Source of the DNA: Phycisphaerae bacterium
GTDB taxonomy: Bacteria; Planctomycetota; Phycisphaerae; Phycisphaerales; SM1A02
NCBI GenBank assembly: GCA_002689385.1
Contig: NZFX01000012.1
Span: 1-43,126, forward strand
Direction: 5' to 3'
Length of the DNA stretch: 43,126 nucleotides
Below the pieces are notes generated by a model. The model saw nothing but the letters and a program-made list of their open reading frames with translations, ran no database searches and was not told the DNA's origin. Within the stretch, counting starts at the first letter, position 1. Each line of letters opens with the position of its first letter. The translations under genes and the position numbers were made by a program. This document shows, in pieces, positions 17,068 through 24,519 of this stretch.

Positions 17068-18246
17068 CTACTCTTGTTGCGCACGAAAAAGTGACAAGCA
17101 CGCGGTATGTCCATGTAAAAAAGACTTGCCGCCAATTGGGCCAATTTCACCAGCTGCAAAGAATCCCGCAATCGGCACTTCGCCAAGTCGTTCACGGATT
17201 ATTGTTAAATCATGATCTTCTTCGTGAAACAAACTTCTGCCGCGACCATTGCATGTTACTAACAATCCAGCGAAAGGTTGCGTGCCTAGTTGTTGAGCGT
17301 CTAAAAGCAATTGCAAGTCTTCTACAGCAGTTTGTGCATCACGCACATGAAATTGCACCGTTTTACCCAAGCGATAGAACTCGCCTGCGGCAATGCCTTT
17401 TCGCTTTCGGTCAATACCTAGAATGGATCTAACCAAAAAATCGCCGCGCCCAAAATAACTTTTGTGTTCATCGATAACACCGCCAAGAAGCAAGCCGCCT
17501 TGCAGAAAGTCGCGCTCTTTTGCCCCAACACTGCGTGCAAGATCTCGAAGCACGTCAAGAGCTGGTCGACCGCCTAGTTCAAGTACAACGTTGCCTTGAG
17601 TCTTTGTAACTCGGTAATGTTCGCCAATTGGCCTGCACCCCTGACTCACAATGCAGTCGAGTTCGATAGGGCCTGAAACTGTCAACCCAATTCCACCCTC
17701 TCGAATTGGCTTATCGTCAAGAAACAAACGGTTGTATCTTGCTTGCGATGCGCCGGATGCCATGCCACCAATAATCGGTAGTAGCCTGTCCTCTCCGCGA
17801 CAATGAACAAGGGCTGGAAGCAATCGAGTTATTGGAGTGGAAAACGGATCGGCAAAGAAAAACACTGCTTTTGTGTCGTCTTTCAATCCAATCCATTCTG
17901 GAATAGCTTCAGGCCTTGAAATAGGCACAGGGTTCTTTGGCGTCGTCGTCCACGCGTTGAGTTCAACTCCGGGAAGGTGCATAGCAATTGCAGAAAGTCC
18001 CGCCACACCTTCGAGTTCAAGGTCACAGCCAACAACCGATTCGGTCGTCACACCAATGATAGTTTTGGGCGCAAGCGTCCTGCGAATATCCGCAATAGCA
18101 AACTCGAGCGCTTCGCGGTGATGAAAACTCGCAAAGACAAAGACGACATCAGTCGGCCCTGCCATCGCGGTTTCAAGCAACTCTGCAACCTCAATACCCG
18201 CAGTACGAGTATCGAGATGCTCACTAATCGCCGCTGCACTTCGCAA
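17068..18246 (-). CDS. FIST-domain protein (FIST N and FIST C)
   Basis: A 392-residue protein covering the two halves of FIST sensory proteins. The N-half has VVFVFASFHHREALEFAI and IIGVTTESVVGCDLELEG; the C-half has GGMASGASQARYNRLFLD, then FQVRD-like FHVRDAQTAVEDL and the ending VPIAGFFAAGEIGPIGG. FIST domains are predicted small-ligand sensors, perhaps for amino acids, and normally sit in signalling proteins; here it stands alone. It starts at a TTG four bases after the lysine aminotransferase stop, so both are on one mRNA, hinting that it senses lysine or a product of that enzyme (inference). Confidence 0.82.
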   Translation of the reverse strand: MRSAAAISEHLDTRTAGIEVAELLETAMAGPTDVVFVFASFHHREALEFAIADIRRTLAPKTIIGVTTESVVGCDLELEGVAGLSAIAMHLPGVELNAWTTTPKNPVPISRPEAIPEWIGLKDDTKAVFFFADPFSTPITRLLPALVHCRGEDRLLPIIGGMASGASQARYNRLFLDDKPIREGGIGLTVSGPIELDCIVSQGCRPIGEHYRVTKTQGNVVLELGGRPALDVLRDLARSVGAKERDFLQGGLLLGGVIDEHKSYFGRGDFLVRSILGIDRKRKGIAAGEFYRLGKTVQFHVRDAQTAVEDLQLLLDAQQLGTQPFAGLLVTCNGRGRSLFHEEDHDLTIIRERLGEVPIAGFFAAGEIGPIGGKSFLHGHTACLSLFRAQQE

Positions 18247-18250
18247 TGTA

Positions 18251-19576
18251 TTACGCCGTTGCCATGCTACCTACTGCCATGCGTGTACGGTTGAGCAATT
18301 CGTCTGAATCTTCAATTGTCATAATCAAAGGTAATCGGAAACGAACTGAACGAACACCACATGGGAGTGCGATAACGCCTGCTTCCATCAACGAAGATAG
18401 CATTGCTGCTCTGTGCTCTTGGCTTGGAACAGTAAACGCAATGAGTGAACCCTTACCACGAACACTTGTAAAAGCGCCTGAATCTTTGCCTATATTTCGA
18501 AGACCTGCAAGAACGTGGTCACCCACTTTTGTTACAAGATCAGCAATGTTGTCGCGTTCAATAATTTTAATAAACTGTGTGCAACGAACCATGTCAACTA
18601 AGTTGCCTCCCCATGTTGAGTTGATTCGACTTGAGCGTTTAAACACGTTATCTGCAACTTCATCAACACGGCGATTTGCATAAATACCACATGTTTGTGT
18701 TTTCTTACCAAAACAAACGACGTCTGGACGAACTGTAGTGTGTTGCCAGAACCATGTTTTGCCAGAACCATAAAAGCCCGTTTGTACTTCGTCAAAGACA
18801 AGAAGTGCTTCACGCTCGTCAGCATATTGGCGTAGTTTTTCAAGGAATTCGTTGCGGAAATGATTGTCTCCGCCCTCGCCTTGCATAGGTTCAATAACAA
18901 TCGCGGCAATTCGGTTTGAATATTCTTCAAACGCTTTTTCAATCTCTGCGCACGTCTTTGCCTCTGCTGCTTCAATATCGTTCACGATGTTTCCATCGTT
19001 GTCGAACTCACAGAATGGTGTTGAAACGCGAGGCCAATTAAATTTAGGATACAGACCAACTTTGTCAGGAAGCGTATTAGTCAAACTCATTGTGTAACCA
19101 GAGCGACCGTGGAATGCTTGCTCAAAATGCAAAATGACTAAGTCATTTACGTCATCGTTAAAATTAGTACGGCCAAGTTTTCTCGCTTTCCAGTCAAACG
19201 CAGTTTTTAATGAATTTTCTACAGCAAGTGCACCGCCTGAAACCCAAAAGTGATGTGGGTAATCTTCAGGTGTCACTTTAGAACCAAACGCCTCAACAAA
19301 CTCTGCGAGTTCTGTTGTGTATAAATCAGAGTTGGCAATTTTATTTCGAGACACTTTGAGAATGTCTTCACTAAATGGTGCTGCCATCAATTCCGGATGA
19401 TTAAACCCAAGAGGCCAAGAAGCAAAGCAAGTAAAAGCGTCAAGGTAATCTTTGCCGGTTGCCGAATCGTGTATCCAAACACCGTTGGACTTATCAAGAT
19501 CAACAACCAAATCGTACCCATCGGTAAGTTGGTATTGCTTTAAAACGGAATGTACATTTTCAGGGGTCACAGTCAT
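18251..19576 (-). CDS. lat: L-lysine 6-aminotransferase
   Basis: A 441-residue class III PLP aminotransferase, closest in motif order to L-lysine epsilon-aminotransferase (Lat) of actinobacteria. FGKKTQTCG holds the PLP lysine (about 291-292); SRINSTWGGNLVDMVR and LLVFDEVQTGF are shared with that family. The reaction moves the epsilon amino group of lysine to 2-oxoglutarate, giving allysine, which cyclises to piperideine-6-carboxylate. The start at 19576 (MTVTPENVHSVL) has GAAAGG nine bases upstream; an in-frame upstream ATG at 19660 adds 28 residues without family support. An aldehyde dehydrogenase for the next step is not in the window. Confidence 0.86.
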   Translation of the reverse strand: MTVTPENVHSVLKQYQLTDGYDLVVDLDKSNGVWIHDSATGKDYLDAFTCFASWPLGFNHPELMAAPFSEDILKVSRNKIANSDLYTTELAEFVEAFGSKVTPEDYPHHFWVSGGALAVENSLKTAFDWKARKLGRTNFNDDVNDLVILHFEQAFHGRSGYTMSLTNTLPDKVGLYPKFNWPRVSTPFCEFDNDGNIVNDIEAAEAKTCAEIEKAFEEYSNRIAAIVIEPMQGEGGDNHFRNEFLEKLRQYADEREALLVFDEVQTGFYGSGKTWFWQHTTVRPDVVCFGKKTQTCGIYANRRVDEVADNVFKRSSRINSTWGGNLVDMVRCTQFIKIIERDNIADLVTKVGDHVLAGLRNIGKDSGAFTSVRGKGSLIAFTVPSQEHRAAMLSSLMEAGVIALPCGVRSVRFRLPLIMTIEDSDELLNRTRMAVGSMATA

Positions 19577-19635
19577 ATCTAATTGCCTTTCTTCTACTAC
19601 CTTGCGAATCACCATTTCATCGCTACAAACGTCCC

Positions 19636-19644
19636 ATGATACCA
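19636..19644 (-). promoter_or_regulatory. Putative extended -10 promoter of lat
   Basis: Minus-strand TGGTATCAT (19644 down to 19636) is an extended -10 box. TTTATG 16 bases further up is a weak -35. It predicts a leader of about 50 bases before the lat ATG. Confidence 0.4.
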
Positions 19645-19668
19645 ACACAAAGAAGGTCATAAAAGAAG

Positions 19669-19702
19669 CCTAAACACCTCGCAGGTTGCGCATCTGTTTA
19701 GG
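19669..19702. repeat. Perfect 8-base inverted repeat CCTAAACA/TGTTTAGG
   Basis: CCTAAACA (19669-19676) and TGTTTAGG (19695-19702) are exact complements separated by 18 bases. A T-run starts 14 bases later. It might be an operator between the two divergent genes or the stem of a short untranslated RNA; the sequence alone does not decide. Confidence 0.45.
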
Positions 19703-19725
19703 GACCTCTAAAACGATTTTTTTAT

Positions 19726-19774
19726 AAAAAACATGGTTTTTTTTTAGAAAGATTTAGCAAAAAACGATGTTTTT
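19726..19774. repeat. Two A-tract/T-tract inverted repeats
   Basis: AAAAAAC-ATG-GTTTTTT (19726-19742) and AAAAAC-GAT-GTTTTT (19760-19774) are perfect inverted repeats with 3-base centres, 34 bases apart start to start. About three helical turns separate them, so they face the same side of the DNA. Such tracts bend DNA and suit cooperative protein binding. Confidence 0.45.
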
Positions 19775-19807
19775 AGGTCAGAAAATGAATACTTGTCAAT
19801 AATGAAC

Positions 19808-19841
19808 TTGACGAAAAGCCCTTAACTACGGACACTGTCCG
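19808..19841 (+). promoter_or_regulatory. Putative promoter with overlapping palindrome, upstream of the coiled-coil gene
   Basis: TTGACG (19808-19813) is a good -35. At a 17-base spacer lies GACACT (19831-19836), a poor -10. That hexamer is inside the perfect inverted repeat CGGACACTGTCCG (19829-19841), so a repressor bound there would block the promoter. No matching known operator consensus is recognised. Confidence 0.4.
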
Positions 19842-19852
19842 ATCACCATATA

Positions 19853-19905
19853 GGGTTTTTGTGAAACCCCACTGACTGTCACGCGTTTGGCACTTTTAAA
19901 ACGCG
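19853..19905 (+). promoter_or_regulatory. Leader hairpins before the coiled-coil gene
   Basis: GGGTTT (19853-19858) pairs with AAACCC (19864-19869), and CGCGTTT (19882-19888) pairs with AAACGCG (19899-19905). The ribosome site GGAGAG (19912-19917) follows; its GAGA can pair with TCTC directly before the ATG, which could modestly mask it. Confidence 0.4.
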
Positions 19906-19924
19906 ATAATTGGAGAGTGTTCTC

Positions 19925-21298
19925 ATGGCTATTCGTAGCGGCGCTGGTACAGGCGTCATCGTATCATTGGTTGTCTTTGTCCTTGCGACTGTATTCTTAT
20001 TGGTTCTTAGCATTGTCTTTTATGTGGGCAACAGAGAACAACTTGAATCTGTACAAACTGCAGAAACTTCATTAAACGAGTACGCAACTTCAATTGAACG
20101 GTCTGGCGATTCCCTGCAACAAATTGCAGCACTTGCAAAAAGTTCTAACCAATCTGTTGCGGGCTACCTTAAAGGTGAACTTGACGAACGAAACAAATGG
20201 CTCAGCGGCAATCCAGAAACAACTGTAGCCGACCTCCAGTCACTCTTTGGTCCAAATATCAATTCAAACAACCCAGTCTCGTTGCTTGTTAAAAGTCTTA
20301 AGAGCAAAGTGAAATCAAGGCAACAAGAGCTAGATGCTCGTGTTGCAGACCTTGCAACAGCGCACGATACAATTGCTTCGCTTCAAGAGGAACTTAAATC
20401 GCAGGCACAAGCAAAGACTTCTGAAGTCCAGCTTGTCAAAAATGAATGGCAAGCCGTGCAAGATGAATCCTCTGATTTAAGCATCAAAGCATCGGACTAC
20501 TTTTCCGGTCGAGCGAACCGGCTCAATGACGTTCGCGAAGAAAACCTTGGGCAGATTAAGATGCTCACTGATGACGTAAATGTTCTTCGTCGAGAAAATG
20601 CTCGACTTGAAAGCACGATCTCTGACTTGCGAACCAAATTTGATTCTGGCCGCATGAACACAGTCGACCCAGCCCTACTTGTCGATGGTACAGTCCTTGA
20701 AATCGGCACTGGCAACGAAGTGTTTATCGATCGCGGGTCAGATGATCGCATTGTTTTAGGTATGCGTTTTGATATTTACGATTCATCCTCGCAACTTCGA
20801 CCAGACAGTGAAGGTAATTACCCAATGGGTAAAGCGAGCATTGAGGTTATCAAGGTTGGCAAGACCACTTCAACTGCGAAAATTATTCGTTCCAACTCAA
20901 GACAGCCGATTGTCCGTGACAACATTATTGTTAATCCAATCTACGATCCGAACTACAACTATTCATTTCTTGTGCACGGTAACTTTGATGCAGACGGCGA
21001 CGGAAATCCTGATGCTAGCAACAAGTTTATTGCTGACATCATTAACAACTGGGGCGGTGTTATAGTTGAAGATTCAGGTGAACTTCCTGGCGACCTAGAC
21101 TTCCTCGTTCTAGGCATTGCGCCAAAGAAGCCAATCCATAGACCGGGCAAGAACGCAACGATTGCAATGTACGACGAATATGCAAGACAACAAAAAGCAT
21201 ACAAGGATTACAAGCATCTTCTTGAGCAGGCGCAAACGGCGAAAATTCCTGTATTATCGCCAAATCGCCTTTTCGTCCTCACCGGCCAACGGCGATAA
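19925..21298 (+). CDS. Membrane-anchored coiled-coil protein with FlgT-C-like and BRCT-like segments
   Basis: A 457-residue protein I cannot assign to a named gene. An N-terminal helix (about 10-35) anchors it, leaving nearly all of it on one side, probably the periplasm. Residues about 40-245 are charged heptad-rich coiled coil. From 253, VDGTVLEIGTGNEVFIDRG resembles the FlgT C-terminal type beta-domain. From 348, FLVHGNFDADGDG includes an EF-hand/dockerin-like acidic loop (DADGDGNPDAS, 356-366) and is followed by a GGVIVEDSG ... DFLVLG pattern reminiscent of BRCT folds. The ATG at 19925 is chosen over TTG 19910 because GGAGAG precedes it. It ends 29 bases before the acyltransferase gene. 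Confidence 0.65.
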   Translation: MAIRSGAGTGVIVSLVVFVLATVFLLVLSIVFYVGNREQLESVQTAETSLNEYATSIERSGDSLQQIAALAKSSNQSVAGYLKGELDERNKWLSGNPETTVADLQSLFGPNINSNNPVSLLVKSLKSKVKSRQQELDARVADLATAHDTIASLQEELKSQAQAKTSEVQLVKNEWQAVQDESSDLSIKASDYFSGRANRLNDVREENLGQIKMLTDDVNVLRRENARLESTISDLRTKFDSGRMNTVDPALLVDGTVLEIGTGNEVFIDRGSDDRIVLGMRFDIYDSSSQLRPDSEGNYPMGKASIEVIKVGKTTSTAKIIRSNSRQPIVRDNIIVNPIYDPNYNYSFLVHGNFDADGDGNPDASNKFIADIINNWGGVIVEDSGELPGDLDFLVLGIAPKKPIHRPGKNATIAMYDEYARQQKAYKDYKHLLEQAQTAKIPVLSPNRLFVLTGQRR

Positions 21299-21327
21299 TT
21301 CGTAGAAGTTGCCAATCGTACATACGT

Positions 21328-22338
21328 ATGGCGAACAAAAAAACTACTTTTATTCAATGGTTGGAATACATACCCCTGCGTGTATTAGCGGGAATTGTTG
21401 GCTATTGTCCTATGAAGTTTAACATGTGGACGGCAAAGTGGCTGGGGCGTGGTTACTTTCGAACCAGTTCTCGCAGAAGAGAATTAGCGATTGCAAACAT
21501 ACAGTCTAGTTTCCCTCACTTTTCAGAAGCAGAATCTGCAAACCTCGCAAAAAAATCCATGGAGCATATGTTTCAGTTGTTTGTTGCTGAAGGTATAAAA
21601 ATGCCTTCGCTCATTACTCCAAAAACACATCAAAAACACATAACGTTTACTGGTCTTGAAAAAGTTGCAGAACGACTGAATCAAAATAAACCAACTATTT
21701 TTATTACTGGGCATTGTGGGAACTGGGAACTGCTTGGCTACGCCCTCTCTGTGCTTGGCTATCCAATTGCTGCCGTTGCAAGGCCGCTCGATAACGCGCT
21801 CCTTAACGACTGGGTCCTAGGCGTGCGTGAAAAATACGGTCTTCAGATTGTCACAAAATGGGGTGGTGTGCCTATTCTTCAAGAACTCATTGAGCAAAAT
21901 ACGAGTATTGGATTTATTGCCGATCAAAATGCTGGAGGTCGAGGAATTCAAGTTCCATTTTTTGGTCGGCTTGCTTCAACATACAAGTCTATTGGCCTTC
22001 TTGCAATGCGCTACAACATTCCGATTGTTGCGGTACACGCAAAACGTGTTTCTACTTCACTTGAATACGAAGTGAGCATTACCGATTTTATCGAACCAAG
22101 TCAATGGGAGGCCCAGCTAGACCCGCTGTACTACATCACCGCAAGGTATACAAAAGCTATTGAACAAATGATTCGAAACGCCCCTGAGCAATATCTTTGG
22201 CTTCACAGACGATGGAAAACCAGACCTAAATTTGAGCTTGAGGGCAAGCCAATGCCCAAAAAACTAACTAAGCAACTCGAATCATTACCTTGGATGACTG
22301 AAAATGAACTCAAGAACCTCGCAAGTGCTACTATCTAA
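21328..22338 (+). CDS. Lipid A biosynthesis acyltransferase, LpxL/HtrB family
   Basis: A 336-residue LpxL/HtrB-family acyltransferase. The catalytic H(x4)E motif is GHCGNWELLGYA with His129 and Glu134; DQNAGGRGIQVPFFGR and LWLHRRWKTRP are the other family blocks. A hydrophobic segment near 15-30 anchors it to the inner membrane, where it adds a secondary acyl chain to lipid A precursors. The chain length and site cannot be read from sequence. It lies in the same direction as the response regulator gene 10 bases downstream and pairs in function with lpxI at 1427. Confidence 0.88.
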   Translation: MANKKTTFIQWLEYIPLRVLAGIVGYCPMKFNMWTAKWLGRGYFRTSSRRRELAIANIQSSFPHFSEAESANLAKKSMEHMFQLFVAEGIKMPSLITPKTHQKHITFTGLEKVAERLNQNKPTIFITGHCGNWELLGYALSVLGYPIAAVARPLDNALLNDWVLGVREKYGLQIVTKWGGVPILQELIEQNTSIGFIADQNAGGRGIQVPFFGRLASTYKSIGLLAMRYNIPIVAVHAKRVSTSLEYEVSITDFIEPSQWEAQLDPLYYITARYTKAIEQMIRNAPEQYLWLHRRWKTRPKFELEGKPMPKKLTKQLESLPWMTENELKNLASATI

Positions 22339-22348
22339 CTAAGTAACT

Positions 22349-22732
22349 ATGCTTCGACTTGAAGGCCACACCATTTTAGTTGTTGACGATGACCCTGATA
22401 TCCTCCAGTCATTTGACTTAGCAATGCGTGCTGAGGGTGCGACAACCGTTACAGCAGAAGACGGCACAGATGCTGTTTCCGAAGCGATCAAAAGCCAGCC
22501 CGATGCGGTCATTCTCGACATGATGCTTCCCAAGCGCTCTGGTTTTCTAGTCCTCGAGGAACTCCTCAGCATGGACATTCCACCGGTGGTTGTCATGGTG
22601 ACTGCAAATGAAGGCAAACGCCACATGGCATACGCAAAGACCCTTGGCGTTTCAGCTTATTTAATCAAACCGGTGAGTCTTGATAAACTAATAGATACGG
22701 TATCCTGCCTACTTCAGGAACAAGAAGCGTAA
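22349..22732 (+). CDS. Single-domain response regulator (CheY-like receiver)
   Basis: A 127-residue receiver domain with no output domain. Acidic pocket Asp13-Asp14 in VVDDDPD, phospho-acceptor Asp57 in VILDMMLPKRSG, Thr85 in VMVTANEG and Lys107 in YLIKPVS complete the set of conserved residues, so it should be phosphorylatable. No histidine kinase is adjacent. Two bases separate it from the next gene, and the two start regions share the sequence GTAACTATG. Confidence 0.92.
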   Translation: MLRLEGHTILVVDDDPDILQSFDLAMRAEGATTVTAEDGTDAVSEAIKSQPDAVILDMMLPKRSGFLVLEELLSMDIPPVVVMVTANEGKRHMAYAKTLGVSAYLIKPVSLDKLIDTVSCLLQEQEA

Positions 22733-22734
22733 CT

Positions 22735-23040
22735 ATGAGTAAACAATTTGTCATTCAATCACGAACAGAAGAACAGGGTGGTCAGAGAACACCTCTTGGT
22801 ACTCGTGATGAAATAGTGCAAGAACTTGCGAAGTTCAACACGAGGGCAGAGGTCGATGGCGGAACCATGCTCTGGGGGCCGGGAATCCGAATTGAGCTCC
22901 CGCCGGAGGAAAATCCTGTTCGGCAAATGTTGCTTCATATAGTTGAAGAGGAAATTGCATGGCTACCCATCGTACGACTTGCAAAACAATTTGATTGGTC
23001 AGTCATGGACATCGAAACTGGTCGAGAATTACAGCCGTAA
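22735..23040 (+). CDS. Small protein of unknown function (101 aa)
   Basis: A 101-residue acidic soluble protein without signal or membrane segment. It has a compact pattern with TRDEIVQELAKFNT and WGPGIRIELPPEENPVRQML and looks like a folded domain, but I recognise no family. It starts two bases after the response regulator stop, so co-expression is likely and a role as partner of that regulator is possible (inference). Its stop codon abuts the stop of the convergent next gene with no spacer. Confidence 0.7.
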   Translation: MSKQFVIQSRTEEQGGQRTPLGTRDEIVQELAKFNTRAEVDGGTMLWGPGIRIELPPEENPVRQMLLHIVEEEIAWLPIVRLAKQFDWSVMDIETGRELQP

Positions 23041-23349
23041 TTAAAAACGAGTCATCGAGTTAGTCGAAAGTAAAACCTCATCCATTGACGCATCAAATCT
23101 TGAAGGACCATGATTAAAACAAACAGTTTGCACGCCCTGCGCAGCAATCGCGGTCATGTACATCGCCGCAGCATTTGTCGGTAGACCAACTACACGTATA
23201 TTTTCGCCATCCTCGATAACCGATTTTGCCACTTGGAGCGCGTGCTCAGGATTAGTGAAGACCATTGCAATAGGCTCATCCTGTTCAAACATAATCCATG
23301 GAACTGGACATGACTGTTGCCCACACTGAATAAAATAAAGAGTTGGCAT
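23041..23349 (-). CDS. Small protein of unknown function (102 aa)
   Basis: A 102-residue protein beginning MPTLYFIQCGQQSCPVPWIM, with cysteines at positions 9 and 14. It is cytoplasmic by appearance. GENIRVVGLPTNAAAMYMTAI suggests a small alpha/beta fold. The ATG at 23349 is preferred to longer in-frame extensions because upstream sequence reads as low-quality protein and TTATAT ends seven bases before it. No family is recognised. It is convergent with the 101-residue gene, the two stops touching. Confidence 0.6.
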   Translation of the reverse strand: MPTLYFIQCGQQSCPVPWIMFEQDEPIAMVFTNPEHALQVAKSVIEDGENIRVVGLPTNAAAMYMTAIAAQGVQTVCFNHGPSRFDASMDEVLLSTNSMTRF

Positions 23350-23747
23350 GGAGTTGATATAAATCCATACTTGCTTCCTCGATTGTGCTGTTTTTGTATT
23401 TATGTAATGTTCAACTGTTTGATTAAACGTTTTTTTGTAAATTCTTACCATGTGTGTAGCGCTCCAGCTTACGTGATTCCTGTTGCCTTCCAAGGCAGTT
23501 CCCCTATTGCCATAAACTTGCGGAGCGAGGATCAAGGAGCCTAAATATTTTCTAGAGGCCTGCTCAATGCTCAGTCCACAAGTCTAGTGGCACTTCACAT
23601 ACAACCCATACGGCACAAGGTTCCTTTCGGTTCTCGGACGTTTTTGTACCAATCCAAAAAAATACCCAAAACCACATTTTTAGCCCAAAATAAGTCTCTG
23701 AGGAATTAATCATTTTTTTGAAGGGGCACTGAAGCAGGTTTTTGTAC
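23350..23747. other. 398-base region without a supported gene
   Basis: It lies between the start of the 102-residue gene and the end of oppD, both on the minus strand. Next to 23349 is a possible -10 box (minus TTATAT, 23362 down to 23357). TGCCTT-CC-AAGGCA at 23484-23497 is a perfect inverted repeat. Several A-runs and T-runs occur in 23640-23720, but I see no stem-loop good enough to call a terminator for the opp transcript. Short open frames here look like chance. Confidence 0.5.
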
Positions 23748-24518
23748 TCAGCCAAGAGTTGGAATGCAAGAGACCAGTTCTTGGGTATACGCGTGTTTTG
23801 GGGCATGCAACACTTCACGAGCGATGCCCCGTTCAACCACCCTGCCATGTTGCATAACACAGACATCATCAGCAATTGAGGCAACTAATTTAAGGTCATG
23901 GGAGATAAAGAGCATGCTCATAGCGCGTTGCGTTTTTAATGCATGAAGTAGTTTCATGATTTGTCGTGAGGTTGTTGCATCAAGCGCAGTCGTTGGTTCA
24001 TCCGCAATCAATAACATCGGTTCACAAACAAGCGCCATCGCGATCATCACTCTCTGACGCATGCCGCCAGAAAATTCGTGTGGATACGATGAAAATCTTT
24101 TTGAAGAAATTCCCACTTCTTCCAGAGCAGACATCGAAACTTCTTTTGCTTGTTTCCGAGAAAGGTTCCGATGCAACCGAACGGTTTCTTCGATCTGCTC
24201 ACCTACAGTGAATACTGGGTTCAGTGATGTCATAGGTTCTTGGAATATCATCGCAATGTTATTTCCTCGAATAGTTCGAAGTAATGAAGCAGAAGCATTC
24301 TGTAACTCCACTCCTTCAAAAAAAATACTCCCTTGCACTTTTGTGCTCTTGGGCAACAATCCAAGAACAGCCATTGCTGTTACGCTTTTACCTGAACCTG
24401 ACTCACCCACAATTGCAAGCGTTTTTCCGCACTCCAAAGAAAGTGAAACATCGTGAAGAACTGTTTTTGAACCAAACGCAATGCATAAATCTTTTATGTG
24501 TAGAACTGCGTCCTGCAT
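23748..24518 (-). CDS. Oligopeptide/dipeptide ABC transporter ATPase, OppD-like
   Basis: A 256-residue ATPase with Walker A GESGSGKS (38-45), FQEPMTSLNPV, signature FSGGMRQR and Walker B LLIADEPTTALD, the pattern of OppD/DppD/NikD. It stops at HAYTQELVSCIPTLG and so lacks the C-terminal oligo_HPY extension of most OppD proteins; the length is nearer to NikD. The ATG at 24518 is one base after the oppC stop. No second ATPase (OppF), second permease (OppB) or binding protein lies in the window. Confidence 0.88.
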   Translation of the reverse strand: MQDAVLHIKDLCIAFGSKTVLHDVSLSLECGKTLAIVGESGSGKSVTAMAVLGLLPKSTKVQGSIFFEGVELQNASASLLRTIRGNNIAMIFQEPMTSLNPVFTVGEQIEETVRLHRNLSRKQAKEVSMSALEEVGISSKRFSSYPHEFSGGMRQRVMIAMALVCEPMLLIADEPTTALDATTSRQIMKLLHALKTQRAMSMLFISHDLKLVASIADDVCVMQHGRVVERGIAREVLHAPKHAYTQELVSCIPTLG

Positions 24519-24519
24519 T

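Larger units (their letters stand above)
19577..19924. other. 348-base divergent region rich in inverted repeats and A/T-tracts
   Basis: No gene is seen. From left to right it holds an extended -10 for lat (minus), a perfect 8+8 inverted repeat (19669-19702), two A-tract/T-tract inverted repeats (19726-19742 and 19760-19774), a TTGACG -35 with an operator-like palindrome, and two leader hairpins before the next gene. AAAACGAT followed by T-runs occurs at 19710 and again at 19761. The separate sites are listed below. Confidence 0.6.

Noticed and set aside
19669-19724. Rho-independent terminator
   Set aside because: The stem is only 8 bases with an 18-base loop, the T-run begins 14 bases after the stem, and no plus-strand gene ends here.
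23564-23884. 106-codon minus-strand frame overlapping the end of oppD
   Set aside because: It uses a different frame inside the conserved OppD C-terminus; the remainder is low-quality sequence without a family.
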